Shown here in pieces: positions 47,441-59,657 of a stretch of 64,000 bases of DNA. The notes beneath the pieces were generated by a model. That model was not told the DNA's origin, did no database searches, and saw only the letters and a list, made by a program, of their open reading frames with translations. Position numbers and translations under genes: made by a program. Each line of letters begins with the position of its first letter. The first letter of the stretch is position 1. Origin of the DNA: Zhengitettix transpicula (lineage: Eukaryota > Arthropoda > Insecta > Orthoptera > Tetrigidae); the NCBI GenBank assembly GCA_037074705.1, contig CM073590.1, positions 46,226,395-46,290,394 on the forward strand. Direction: 5' to 3'.

Positions 47441-47550
47441 TTCACAAGAAATTAACGACCCGTATAATATACAAAAAATCAGAAATTAATTTTGAACAAT
47501 ATTATATGAAATATGTTGACGTTTCTATCACCTGTTGTGATCTTTGTTAT
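47441..47550 (+). repeat. 110-bp direct repeat, copy 1 (pair at 51051)
   Basis: CACAAGAAATTAACGACCCG, TTAATTTTGAACAATAT and GACGTTTCTATCACCTGTTG are shared with 51051-51165. Both copies start and stop sharply relative to each other, as a dispersed element would. Confidence 0.75.
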
Positions 47551-47559
47551 TACTATCAT

Positions 47560-48375
47560 CTTTACGAATTTCAAATTTTATTATCTACCGCACTACCACG
47601 GAAAAATAGTGGATCCCTAATTGAATGACCTACTGATTTTAATACTTACCTCAGAAATTTATGAATATTTAATTAAACGTCTGTTGATAACAAATCTATA
47701 ATGTTGTGGCCAATAAAAAGACCAAATTAGGTGATAAAGTGTTTATTGTTTCACTTTTTCTCTATTTATTAGAAACTTCATTATTTATTTGTTAATTTTC
47801 ATCTATTAAAGACGTTTTTATTTTTCTACACGTCTGTTAACCAACATTACAGGTCGGACGACATCGTAAATGACTACGCAATCAGAACGGAAACATGTGT
47901 GCGTTACGCATTAAACTTGTTTGACCAGTCTTGAGCAGTCGGGATTCCACTTTCTACTTCCAATGTCATAACCGGATTATTTCCGGAACACTTCCTTACT
48001 TCCGACCGCGTGTTCTGGAGATCTGTAGACAGGTGCGACTACGGAACCGCTTTCATCACCAATCAACAAGTGCTTGCTTCAAATTTTCTCGAATAAATCA
48101 GCAGCATTCCCATTTGAATGAGCTTAAGGACTTTTATCTGTTAAAATCTTAATATATTTTTAATGTGGCGTTATTTATTTCTTTAGATAACCGATTTTTT
48201 ATTGGAACAAAACATTTAAATTAAAAATGGTTGAAATCTGATCACGATAGAAGATTAATTATTCAATTAAGTCGTTTTTATTTAAATTTGAAAAAGGTTT
48301 CATCTTTGTGTTCTTTAGTAGCTGTCAGAATTGTAAATCAGTTATAACAAGAAAATCTGACATATAAAATAGAAA
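47560..48375. other. Non-coding; GC-elevated 47850-48070
   Basis: 47850-48070 is GC-richer with frame 47931-48152 open but no recognisable domain. The remainder is AT-rich. Confidence 0.3.
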
Positions 48376-48383
48376 TATGGTTG

Positions 48384-48524
48384 AGTGGTGCTTCACACCA
48401 GGTGAGAATACGCTTAGGCCATGATGTTTGGATGCCGGTCAATATCTTCGTTAGCAGTAACCTTCGAAACGTCGTGACCTAAGCCTATTCTCAACTAGTT
48501 GGAAGCCCAAAAATCGCTCAAGCA
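48384..48524. repeat. Imperfect palindrome, GAAACGTCGTG family C
   Basis: Arms GAGAATACGCTTAGGCCATG (from about 48402) and, on the opposite strand, GAGAATAGGCTTAGGTCACG (from about 48498 downward) flank ATATCTTCGTTAGCAGTAACC. CTTCGAAACGTCGTGACC ends the loop. The plan (inverted arms, central hairpin, GAAACGT) is like the 45.5-kb palindrome but the sequence is different. Confidence 0.55.
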
Positions 48525-48529
48525 ACAAA

Positions 48530-49985
48530 TACACCGGGAAAACTTCGCTCTAAAAATATGTATTGGAAAAATCATGTGAGAAATATGAATAAATTTAAGA
48601 ACTATTTCCACACTTTCTTTGTCTATTATCAGCACGAAACTTATTATTGTTTTTTACTTGGAAATCAATAGTGTGAATCATCAATTCTAAATTGATTATT
48701 TGTAATTTCACAGTGCGGGTAATAAAATTTTCAATATACAGAATGTCAGTTTTATACTTTACGCCTTAAAAAAATAATATCAAGTCCCACTAGATACCAC
48801 CCCGCAGCCCACCCCGCCCAAATTATGCACCCCCGCCATACCCGTTAACCCACAGTTAGCAGCCAGCTCTACTGTTTGGCAACATAGGCCGAAGACTCCG
48901 TGGCCACGGCATTAAATTTTCGTGGCGCGGACTATAGTTTTATATAACCATGAAATCACACTATCATATTTCATCGTTCTTAATGCTTTTTACATTACTA
49001 TAATTGGAACAACTCTGTTATCTTTCGTTGTTTTTAATATCAATTGCCTGAAATCAATGAGAATTTTTAAGAGTGCAAGTGGACTACCCTAAGAATGTTA
49101 AGATCTAAGAAAATATTATAACTTGTTCACATTTAAATTGTGCATACAATAATTAATTAAAATTTTTATTATTAATACAGTAAAGTTTGTAATTCCTATC
49201 TAATGTATCACGATAATTTACTTAGATTCGATCAATTAAGGCAAAATGTTGTTCTGATTTTGAACATAAATTATTTTAAAATTAAAAGAGTTTCTGTAGA
49301 TTACTATTTTCGTCGTTCTCACTATACTATAGCAATTAGAGCATTAACGGAAGATAATTTTAATTTGAGGACATATTTTTAAGAAAGCTGGCAGTATAGT
49401 TAGTTTCTAAAGTTTACGACGTGGTGATCGCAGAACACTGACATATGATTTAAATTACAGATGAATAATAATCTACGGGCATAATTAGATGCATAAACAC
49501 ACGTATATTTATATTATTTGAATGTTACGATGGAGAGACTACTTTTTCCGACACACGGGCCTGAGCTTTGTATTATTAGGAAGTTGTATAAAGTCACGGA
49601 CGTATGAGGGGAAGAGTATCTGATGGATGGCTAAAATATGAGACTATATGTGACCACTAGAGATTTTACACACCAGAAATAAAATTTCCAAAAATCATCA
49701 AAAGCGGAAGAATATGTAAGTCTAATTTTAAAACGCTAAATGTGAAAAACGTAAAGAATTTTTAGTATGAGAAATCTGAATATATCAGCTCTTAATTTCT
49801 TTTAATACGGAAATATTAAATGTGAAATATTAATATATGTTATTTAAGCTTTAAATTAAAAGTTATCAAACCATTGGAGGTTACTGATAATTGACAATAA
49901 TAAATATGAAATTGAACAGCATTTTTTAATGTAATAGTTCTGAAAAGTCTTTGACTCAGTGAAAAGTGTGATTTATTAATACTTC
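48530..49985. other. AT-rich non-coding DNA
   Basis: A short C-rich stretch (48795-48860) interrupts otherwise AT-rich sequence. No gene or RNA is supported. Confidence 0.35.
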
Positions 49986-49995
49986 GGCTACTCAC

Positions 49996-50345
49996 CAGTG
50001 TTCTGCTCAAAGACATACTGATGTTCTGTTTTATCCGCGATGGCAATTGCAAGATGAATGTGATGAATTAGCACCAACGTGGAGGTCTTAAATAGCTTTA
50101 GTGCCCTACCCCGGGTGCAGTGTGCAGTCAAATAAGAATGGAGGGAGAACTTTGGACGACAATAGTGAGAGTGCCTCCTTGGCAATGATTTTGCCTGGAT
50201 ATGCTGTCCGAATGACAATTGCGACAAGGTCGTCGTCGCCGCGCTCTGTCGAAGCCGACCAGGACAAAGATCTTAGATAACGAGTTTGTGTGTCAGTCGT
50301 CATCGAGTTCATGACGTGTCTCGCTTTCGATAGAACCTCTTCTTC
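49996..50345 (-). CDS. Candidate exon of an unknown gene (79-aa open frame)
   Basis: A TATTATTTTCAG acceptor at 50346-50357 opens a frame that runs to TAG at 50106: EEEVLSKARHVMNSMTTDTQ, then a middle part with ERGDDDLVAIVIRTAYPGK, ending IIAKEALSLLSSK...DCTLHPG. Codon use and composition are clearly different from the AT-rich flanks. A consensus donor (CTG/GTGAGT) lies at 49995, so the transcribed exon could run 50345-49996, with the rest 3' UTR or a frameshifted coding part. The segment 50100-50000 is open in another frame (HIHLAIAIADKTEHQYVFEQ), which would suit one damaged exon. Not recognised. Confidence 0.4.
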
Positions 50346-50349
50346 CTGA

Positions 50350-51045
50350 AAATAATACAGACAGGATCTAACAAAATTCGAACACTCAAGACGTATCCAT
50401 CGTATTAATATTACAGAATTCGAGTAAAATTCGAAGAATGAAGATTTTTATCGTTTAAGATTTATTGAATTTCACTTATGTTTTCATTTTAAATCTGGAA
50501 AGTTCAATATAAAAAGTGTATTGTATTGTGAGACAGTTCAAAATTGACCAAGATGTATAATATTTCTGATTTGAATTTGTACTTGTTGATACAGCGTGAA
50601 GTTCAGTACTCAGAGAACTTCCTAGAATGTACACTCTGACAACCGGGTTGCCTGTCAACAAAATATGAATTTTTGTTCGCTTTCTGATGTTTTACTACTG
50701 ACGCTGTGTCGTGACCATACATTTGATGACTTAATTTACGAAAAATACTTTCATCCCAGCAATAAACGCAACAAGTAGACCTAGCTTTGACCTTTTTTCT
50801 TTGTCTCTATCTTTAAATTTAATCGTATAAATTTTATCGTATAACAACTCTCTCACTATGTAACGTTTCCGCCAAAAGTTGTGGGTTCTTTCAGGTAAAT
50901 TTAAAGATAAAAAAATATTACAAATGAGAATGTTACTAATTTACTCTTCTTAATAGTCTTTTACTATTAAAACAAAACATGAGCCTGTCGTGTAGAACAG
51001 GCAAACAAAATGAGTATTTATAGGATGACTGAACGGATAACATAT
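50350..51045. other. AT-rich non-coding DNA
   Basis: Nothing supported. Confidence 0.35.
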
Positions 51046-51050
51046 CATAA

Positions 51051-51165
51051 CACAAGAAATTAACGACCCGTGCAACAAACATAAAACAGTAATTAATTTT
51101 GAACAATATAGTTTGAAAAAATTGTAGACGTTTCTATCACCTGTTGTGATCCTTGTCAATACTGA
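51051..51165 (+). repeat. 110-bp direct repeat, copy 2 (pair at 47441)
   Basis: See the copy at 47441-47550. This copy has small indels (GACCCGTGCAACAAACATAA in place of GACCCGTATAATATACAAA). Confidence 0.75.
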
Positions 51166-51169
51166 AGAC

Positions 51170-52055
51170 TGAAGAGATATAGCCAAAGTTACAACACTTT
51201 GCAAAGAATATGATTACAAGAGATGAATTAACAAAGATTATTTAATAAGCCATCATAAATACAGTTTAAATTAAAAGTAGCCCTGTTTAACATTTAAAGA
51301 AAATTTGTTAATCTCAATATGTTCCTTGTTTCGTAAATAGAGTAAAAGTATGAACAAAATTGAAAGAATGATTCAGATCAGAACAATGTTTTGTAATAGA
51401 AAAATGTTTTTATAAAGTTGAATTTTATTTTCCCTAATTATAGTTAACAAAGATAGTCTGGTCTGACGTATATAACAAAAAGAGCAAGTATTGCAACTAA
51501 TTTTATAAAAAAAACATTATGGAAATCGCAAGTAATCAGACAATCTTTAAGTTTTTAAACAAAATAAGACGAAGAATTACCAATTTTATTTTCTATTTTA
51601 AATGAGATATTTAGTTTTTTGAATAACACTAATTCGTAATGCTTAATGTTGAAAATATATAATTACAATTTTCATATTTATCTCTCGTTGATCTCCCTTT
51701 CTTCGTTAATTATTGGAGTATACAGTTAAAGATCTAAATAAGTATTTGAAATAGTGCACGTGAAATTAAAACTAAAATTATTATCTTCATATACATATAC
51801 ATATGCGTACGAAAAAATATTTAAGTAATACAGAAATTAACAAACAACGCAAAAATTCACAATATTATTGACATCAGGAGAAGACCATAAGGATGAAATA
51901 CAGAAATGTGAAGCATCCGTTGTACATAAAGAAAGTAATTATGTCAATTTAACACCCTGGTTTTCTTAAGAAATTAATGTGTTAGGTTTTTACCGACTTA
52001 CGATTCTTCAAGAGAATAAAACGCACCATTAATGTGCATAGATTTTTAAAAAAAT
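51170..52055. other. AT-rich non-coding DNA
   Basis: Nothing supported. Confidence 0.35.
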
Positions 52056-52059
52056 TGGT

Positions 52060-52900
52060 TGTAGCTAGTCATATTGTTAATGTTTGTAGGAAGAGAACAA
52101 TTTACATTTTTTCATAATTTAAAAGCCGATGATTTTCTATTACATACGATTTCTATTATTATTTTCTTGAGGATCCCCATGGATTACGAACAGACTTGTA
52201 TTACTTTTCCAATTTTTAGAATTTCTAAAATGTATGTACTAGGTAATGTAAATATTTCAAGAGTTTTTAAAAAGGTTAAAACTTTCTCTGCTATCATTAC
52301 TACTTCAATATTCGTGTCGCACTTTTCCGTAGTTAAAAACATCCGAAAATCGAGAAGAAAGTCTCCAATTATTGGTACCATAGCACACAAAATTATCCTC
52401 CTGCTGCATTAGTTAACGAATAGTGAAACTGGTTGAACTGCATTTACTTCAGAGTGCTTTAATTCCATCAATCCATCGTAGCTTTTCGTCGACTTGAAGA
52501 CCAATAAAATATTCGTGAATAGAATAATTTTTGTTCCCTTATTCTCCATTGCAGATATAGGAAGAAAAATAAAAAGTTTTAGTTTTCTGGATGTTGAGGA
52601 CTTTATTTTTGCACTCTACCAGATATTTAATTATCTTATGAAATTATGGACGCATTTAGAAAAACTTTTGACGTCACTATCGGTTATTACTAAGTTAAAA
52701 CTGATTTAATAAAGTTGATGTAATCCGGAAGGTCGTCATGTGCAATAAAAATAGAAACAGTCCTGAAACCGATCACTATAGGAATACTCGCTGTTCGATT
52801 TACAGTCAGATTCATAATATTTTGCATCATTTTTGGCTATGGAAACAATTTTTCTTTCAGTTAATACGCTACGACTTGAAAATTAACGACGAATTTCCCT
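52060..52900 (-). pseudogene. Fossil LINE reverse transcriptase, C-terminal part
   Basis: Minus-strand frames read ITDSDVKSFSKCVHNFI, then LNIQKTKTFYFS, YFIGLQVDEKLRWIDGI, then RESFNLFKNS or EKVLTFLKTLEIFTLPSTYI, ILEILKIGKV, and IENHRLLNYEKM. This is the order found after the FADD box in I/Jockey-group LINE ORF2: DTS..., LNI.KTK.I.FS, FLGLQID..L.W..HI, CR.LFKKL.ILPLPS.YI.E.L, NHRL..F.K. One frame (52390-52184) is uninterrupted over 68 codons; elsewhere stops and frameshifts break it. FADD itself is not legible. This is a separate insertion from the RNase H fossil at 18.7 kb. Confidence 0.75.
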
Positions 52901-52904
52901 TAAT

Positions 52905-54990
52905 TCTGTAGAAAACAAGTGTATCTAATCATATTTTGTGATCCGCTAAATTGAATGCTTTGGAAAGATGGCATAACAAACATATAACTTTTATTTATTA
53001 TTTAATCAGCTCAGAAGTGATTTAAAAAGAAGTAAATTGCGGTATTAGTATATTTGTGTATGAGATATCCACTACCTGGTTATATGTCCTTTTATTTTTC
53101 CAACCGTCAAATATATAACTTTTAAAATTATTTCGGAGAATATTCTGAGAGGAGACATGTCTATTAAGTCCGAATATTTCACCATATTTGTAAAATTTTA
53201 AGTTTCATACTATATTTAACACGTCATACTTTGTAAGTGCTAATGAAAATATTGTACTATTGCTTTTTGTTAATCGTGAACAGAAATGTCTCGCGGTACA
53301 GTATAGTTATAGATACATTATGTATTTTAACAAAGTAATTGTTCATTAAATTAAAATTATTTTATCCTCTTGGAGAACATATATTTTCTTTGCAACAAAC
53401 CCTTGTTTTCCAGAAACATAATATACTCTTATTATATTTCCCCTTACCCTTATTTTATTCCCTGAATTCATTATTTGGACGTATTAGGTTTCCTAGTTAC
53501 ATTGAGTACTGTTATTGTAAATACGTATATATAATTTAAAATGTTTTAAAAAGTAAGGCGTCGAGAACGCAAAACTTAAAGTTTTATGCGCGAAATTCGG
53601 ATTCCTTTAGTAATAAAGGAATTTAATCGTTATTTATTTTTAACGATTAATCTTACTGTACTAACTTAATCGATGACTGACAGAAACTGTTCAATAAAAT
53701 ATCGAAACATGTAGGTTACAACATTTGTTCTAGAAATAATGTAGAGTCATGTTATTGATTTCAAGTTCTTCGATATATTTGTCAGAGCAAATCATTCAAG
53801 CATTAATAACCCTATGTTACCTTTTCTTTTCACAAAATAAATCTTGATACTCATGTATTAATTGCCCTGAAAGCGGTACGCAGGATTTTCGAAGTTATCT
53901 CTAATTTAATCTATGTAAATTAAATATTGTTACTCTTAGTAGGAAATTTAATTGCTACAGAAGGTCAACCAGAGTTCAGCAATGACTCAATATGATGGTT
54001 TTTTCGATGTACATCTTAAATTACCAAACTTTGGATATTTTTTATTTAATATCGCGACTAGTTTTATATTTTAAATGCCGCATTAAGCTATGTTAGTTTC
54101 TTCGAAAGACACAAGAAATAAGATTGGCTAACTTCAAATAATCCGTCGAGAGAAACCATTTGACGATTACCGTTATAGTTCATGTGGACTCCATAAATTT
54201 TAAAGTATGTTTGTTAAATTGAAAAACAAGTCTGAAATACTTAGGATCAAAAAAATTGAAGTCCGTACTTTTCGGGCGACGATTCTGGATGTTGGTCCAG
54301 TAATTGGAGGTAGGGTCATTGAAACATAAAAGTAGCGTGCTGATAATTATCCATCATTTTCGACAGGACCTTACGTAGATCGTTTTAATGTTCCCTCTGT
54401 TTTTGACTACCATCATTAGTCCATCCAATTATGCGTTATCACCTTCTGTTAAAGCAGGACCATGCTTTATAATAACACTCTAATAATTATATAGAATAAT
54501 GTCTCTTTATTAAATTGTTCTGCCGTTCCGTTTTATTCTTTCATTTAGGGCGAGCATTGTCGTAATAATTTATGTAAAATGTCACACTAGATGGAAGCCA
54601 CAAGTATTAAGTTGTGTTAATATAACAACAGTTTAACTTAAACCTAAATTATGTTTAGCGATTATTTTTTTAAATTAATTGTTACTATTTACGTATAAGC
54701 AAAGTAACATTTTATTTTACATTAAATTGCAAGTATTATAAATTCATTAGGACGGAGAATTATAAACTTAATTTAATTCGTCTGCACAGTTTTTAATTAA
54801 ATATTAATGGATGTATTATTTCGAGTACAAATGGAAACATAAAGTATATCTAAATCTAGCAATTTATGAGCGATACTATTAGAGCTGACTGGAAAGTTCT
54901 CTCCTGACGGTTATAAATGACAATTTATATTTTCAAAATATATTTTTCAATATATTATACAAGACATTCCATCAAACGGCGCTACAGATC
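52905..54990. other. AT-rich non-coding DNA
   Basis: No supported gene. 54240-54440 is slightly GC-richer and 54520-54680 resembles 33770-33960 (see there). Confidence 0.35.
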
Positions 54991-55009
54991 CATTTGACCG
55001 TATCTATAA

Positions 55010-55535
55010 TATTTTTTTAGGAATACTTCAGATGGAAGTGGGAGGGGAATATGGTGGGTCTTAATGTACGCTCAATTTTGCCTCTGATGCATAGCCCTGA
55101 TGGAATTTTTTTAATGGATTCCACGTATGTTTTTATTAATTAGTGTCCAATTTCGTCAGTAGTATTCCCAGTTATTGTTTTACTTTTTTTAAGATAAATC
55201 TTGTCCGTCGATAGCACAGTATTCGACTTCGTAGCTAAGGAACCACCTCCTATCCTCTGCATTGACTGATGTTTCAATTCTGGTGTGTAATGGTTAATTC
55301 AAGTTTCATCCAATGTCGCATGTCGACGCAGAAAATAACTTTGGTTTATCGAAAAACACGCCAAGCACTGTTGCGAAAGTGTCCTTGATCTACAGTTAGC
55401 ACGCGCAGCATCCGTCCTACGCAAAGCTTTTTCATGTGTAATTAACTACTCGTGAAAAACGTAACTGACGCGTTATTTTGATAGAAATTTCACGTACCTT
55501 CTCATGCAGATTTTCCAAAGTTATATCGTATACTT
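55010..55535 (-). pseudogene. Mariner transposase fossil, middle part
   Basis: Minus-strand frames give TLENLHEKVREISIKITR, then RRHATLDET, stop, then HYTPELKHQSMQ, TVLSTDKI, SKTITGNTTDEIG, and ESIKKIPSGL. These match mariner in order: the helix-turn-helix region, MDETW, HYTPETK.QS.QW, KTVLSAGKV, KTITGEYYA..L, EIKKKRPHL. The first catalytic Asp (DET) is present. Numerous stops and frameshifts. The GC-richer stretch 55540-55900 next to it is not readable as transposase. Confidence 0.7.
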
Positions 55536-55539
55536 TTTA

Positions 55540-57165
55540 TGTGACCCAAATTCTCGTCTCAGTCTTAAAGTATTTCCTTTCCGACTTTGAATTTAGATTC
55601 AAGGGTCCTTTTTTTGCAAGTGCTAATCCAGAAATATGACCCTCTGCTCCACCTTCTCTTCCTCTCCCTTGAGCGATATGACAATATGTGAGCCTTATTT
55701 CACCAAACACTTTTTTTTTCCACAGATCCAATCTGAGATGGCCCCTAGTGTTTAGGAATTTTTCTGTGAAGAAACCTTTCAAAATTTCTCACGTTCCCAT
55801 GTGGTCAGTTTCGCGGGACCCAGGCCGATGAACCCTTCTGTTGTCACGCCCGTATTACAACTGTCCGCCATGCCGGTATTTGTGGCCACTGGCCTTGAAC
55901 ATGCACTTTAGATAATATTCCACGTCGCAAATTTTATATTTCTTAGATTTTAATGTAACTATGATCTTTACTTAGTTAAAATTATGACATTTACGTAAAA
56001 TCAATTATTCTTTTACCAGATTAATTTATTTCTCATAACAACACTTCTGTATATTAGTACATTATTTTTCTAGTCAAATTAATCTATTAGACTAAATTGT
56101 AACATTAGTAAAAGATGAGAATATAACAACCTAGGCCTTATTTCAGATAAATAGCAGTCATATTTTAAAATGTAGACAGATGATCCGATTCTAATAATTA
56201 ATACTTCAACCTAATAATTAATACTTCCACCGTAAATGAATGCTATTTTAAACAAAATGTAAGGGATGGGAAGTGATAGAGGCTATATAACACTAAAATA
56301 ACTCGTACTAAAATTTACTTCGTATAAAGGAGGACAGGTACAGCTTAATGGAACACAAATAATTTTAAATTTCCATTAAATTTCTTTAAAGATGAGGTGA
56401 AATATTGATCTGATCACAGACATCATGATCTCCTAGAATTGTGGTTAGTTTATAGGTTTGAGTCAGACATTAAGATAAAAAATGCTAGAGGAATCAAAAA
56501 TATTTTATATCTTATATATAGTATGCTGATTGCATTTTTAGTGGCTTTTTAGGCTTCTAATGGAAAGATTGTGAACAATAGAAATTTCATCGAACAGATA
56601 AGTAATATAATAACTTCATAGGTTTTTGGTTTGAATAATTGATGTTTTAAATATTGTGTGTGTTTCAAATTTTCCAATTATTTCATCTTACTTTGTTTGT
56701 AAGTTTTATTCCTATCTCTAGTGTAAGTCTGCTGATGGATGTTAGGTGAAGAACGTAACATTTCTTTGCTCTGTGTTTCAAGGATTCAACTTTTAATGTC
56801 TTTTTTTTTCCTTTGTAAGCGGTATTGCAGTTGTAAGCAGCGTCCTTCGACCTAGCACAACTTTATTGTGGCCTGTACATCTGCTATCTGGGACCCACTT
56901 ACTTAATACACTAATTACACAAACTACTGAAGGGATTTTCAATATCATATGCGGAAATAACAAACCAAGTTCCTGAACGTCCGGTGTGCCTGGCAAGCAA
57001 AACAACAGAGAAAGCACTTTGTCTGTGGCGGAATGGAATACTTGATCGAGGACTGCATTGAATTCAGATTACCGCGTGTCTTGGAACTCTCTAGAACATT
57101 GCATAACTTCCATAATCAAAAATCGAAGTTATATATATAAAGCGTCTAAAGTATACTAAATAGTT
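55540..57165. other. Non-coding; 55600-55900 GC-elevated
   Basis: The frame at 55537-55782 (minus) is lysine/glycine-rich with no recognised domain. The rest is AT-rich without features. Confidence 0.3.
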
Positions 57166-57169
57166 AAAG

Positions 57170-57350
57170 AAATAGCCAAATAAAAATAGTGCTGAATTAA
57201 ATACCACACAACGTTTCTAGAATCCTTGTATCTTTCGTCAGGTAATTCAAAAAACGCAAGATACTAAGCAAGAGAGACAGTACAAACCAGGTGACGAACT
57301 CAAATGTTTTTAGCTTTGCTTTTTTGTTCGTCATCTGGTTTATTGAATGT
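57170..57350 (-). repeat. GAAACGTT-family repeat, copy 3
   Basis: Minus strand: ACCAGATGACGAACAAA, a loop, TTCGTCACCTGGTTTG, then TTACCTGACGAAAGATAC, TCTAGAAACGTTGTGTGGTA and TTTTTATTTGGCTA. Same order as copies 1 and 2. CTGACGA and GAAAC are intact here. GATGACGAAC/GTTCGTCACC forms an additional inverted repeat at the far end. Confidence 0.6.
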
Positions 57351-57354
57351 GTCG

Positions 57355-59030
57355 TAACATAACCTAGTTATGTCTTCCAATATTATTAAGCTGAGAATGG
57401 AAACTAGAGACTAGTTTGTCGTAAACTAATAGTAAGCGAATAGTGAAGCAATATACATATTATAAGTCAAGATCAACTGATGCATTAAATGGAAAACGTT
57501 GATAATAAACAGATTATAGATCTATTTTCAAGCTCAGAAGTTGATAAAAAATTTAATAATTTGTCTGAAAATAATTGAGACACCATAATTATTAAAATTA
57601 TGGGGAAGGAAATAATTCTGTACAAATTCCAAAATGAACACTGAAAATGCATCAACAAACTTTAAGAAAAGTATAATCTGTATTATCTACTGTTGTTATT
57701 GCTGAAATTGATTGATAGACTTTACCGGGATATTGATTAATCATTGTGGACGAACATTTTCTTGTGGAGTGATTAAGCTTAGGAGCCATATTGCAGGAAA
57801 AATTGGCGGAATAAATTAATTGAAGATTATTTCGTGTATTTATTTGGAGAGAGCAATGTATATTCTCACGTTCGGGCTGGTTAAGTCATTACACGGAACT
57901 CAGGTAGTGAAAACAGCTACCAGCGGCCTTCTAGAAGAATATTAGAGAAAGGGCAAGAAGCAGCCCAGAAATTATAATCATCTAAAAGTACAAACCTCCG
58001 GTCCCATTAATTTAGCACGCATGGAATTAGAGAGAAGTTGGTGGTCATTTCGCTGTCAACTTGGCGCCGTGAAGAACGTGAGTTCCCAGGAACTTGAAAT
58101 TAGCTATAAAATCTCGTAAGGGAAGTGGCTGACAAGAATATTAAGATTTATGTGGGTACAGATCAGATTATCATTAGCGCGGATCTTCCACATTGTAATA
58201 TCTCGTGGGCGGAATTTATTCTCACTGCGTTATCTGAAGTGCAAGCAGAAAGTTAGTCATGAATGAGACATGCAGTTATTCAGTAGATATGTAGTGAGTT
58301 AAGCAGCGTGAAGTTTTTGAGTTGTCAGGAACTAGTGATGTTGCAGAGTAGTTAGCGACTGACGAAAGACCGTAAAGTTGAGGGTTGAAAGAAATTTGAA
58401 TTGAACGTGCCAGTGATTCCGGCCCAGGAAAAGAAGTAAGAAGAACGCGGAAACATCAGACGAGAAATTGTTCCTTCTGCTCCTACCTGAGGAGACTTGT
58501 ATGGTCAGATACCGAAAGGAACCGGTAAAGTATGGAATCAATATTCCCTTAAAAGTCGGTATTATGAAAGCCACAATAACCAACATTTACAAATATCAAT
58601 GATCACAGCAATTTGAGTACACAACCCCCTTATGAAATAGCCATTGTTTTGCTTTATATATATAATAGTTGTTGAAACTACAATTTATAATTATCACAGG
58701 AAGGTAATAAATGAGTTTTTGATATAAAGTTAAATATTCTTAACAATAGTTCCATTTAAGTTTTTCCCTGCCCGATTCTTAAATATTTAATCAGATTTAA
58801 TAAGTAATTAAACTGCAATATTGTATCGTAAGGTGCAAAAATGAAGTATACGATACTTGAGAAAGCACGTGTACTACAGAAAAATCTGGACTCAATGAAT
58901 TACACAACAGTTGACGGAGGAACAAAAACCATGTCTTTGCTTCGCACTCTCTCTTGCAAAACGATTGTCAGAAAGAGTGTGTATTTCGGTCCCGTATAGT
59001 CACTGGGTGACAATAAGTCTGTGAGGACAA
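57355..59030. other. Non-coding; GC-elevated 57890-58560
   Basis: 57890-58560 stands above the AT-rich flanks but has no convincing frame. A donor-like GAACCG/GTAAAG near 58520 (plus) would fit a non-coding exon. Unresolved. Confidence 0.3.
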
Positions 59031-59071
59031 TTCTCTCGCAGACAGAACCTGCGAGGGATGTCCTTTTTTTT

Positions 59072-59645
59072 TTAGGGCAACAGGCTACATGAGGGTGATC
59101 CACATTGGGATGTTCTTTTATTTTATTTTTTTTAGGGCAACAGGCTACATGAGGGTGATCCACATTGGGCAACTCCCCTTTAATAGCATAGGGAGGGATT
59201 TGAAAGGGGGGATGTGGAAGGGTAGAGTAAGGTAGCCAAGGGTTAACTAGGGCCCCCGGGCTATGGTTTAAGGATCCTACTCGGCATTCGCCTAAAGAAA
59301 TGCAGGGAAAACCCTAGAAAAACCTGCATCGGGTAGGTCGGGAATTTGGTACTTGTCCCACGCCCTTCCGATGACGGGAGAGGAGTTTGCTGTGGGGACG
59401 CAGCATTCCCTTCTCCGTGCCTCGACCAGTTTAGGAGGCAGCTGGCCGACTATTCCAATAGGAATAGCGGACAACTCTTGCCGTATGCCCAAGGTCTGCG
59501 ACCCCGGAACATACACCTCTCAAAACAGACCGAGGTGCCTCGGCATGTGGGAACCTTAGTTCAAAAAAAACCAGAGAGATGTGAGAGCATCCCCAAAGGT
59601 AGCCTCCGCCAGAGCTCTCTGGGAAGGTTCACCTGCGAGAAATTC
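59072..59645 (-). mobile_element. Poly(A) retroposon, near full-length copy 1
   Basis: Minus strand starts at the CCTGCGAGAGAATTTCTCGC palindrome (59657 downward). Landmarks follow in order: GGCTACCTTTGGGG, GAACTAAGGTTCCCACATGC, CGCAGACCTTGGGCATACGG, GTCGGCCAGCTGCCTCCTAA, CATCGGAAGGGCGTGGGACA, GCCCGGGGGCCCTAGTTAAC, GGGGAGTTGCCCAATGTGG, CTGTTGCCC and an A-run. A second 3'-end piece (59072-59109: ACAGGCTACATGAGGGTGAT after a T-run) sits just beyond its tail. That piece is either a 40-bp truncated second insertion or a tail duplication. No protein-coding capacity is seen. Confidence 0.85.
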
Positions 59646-59657
59646 TCTCGCAGGCTT

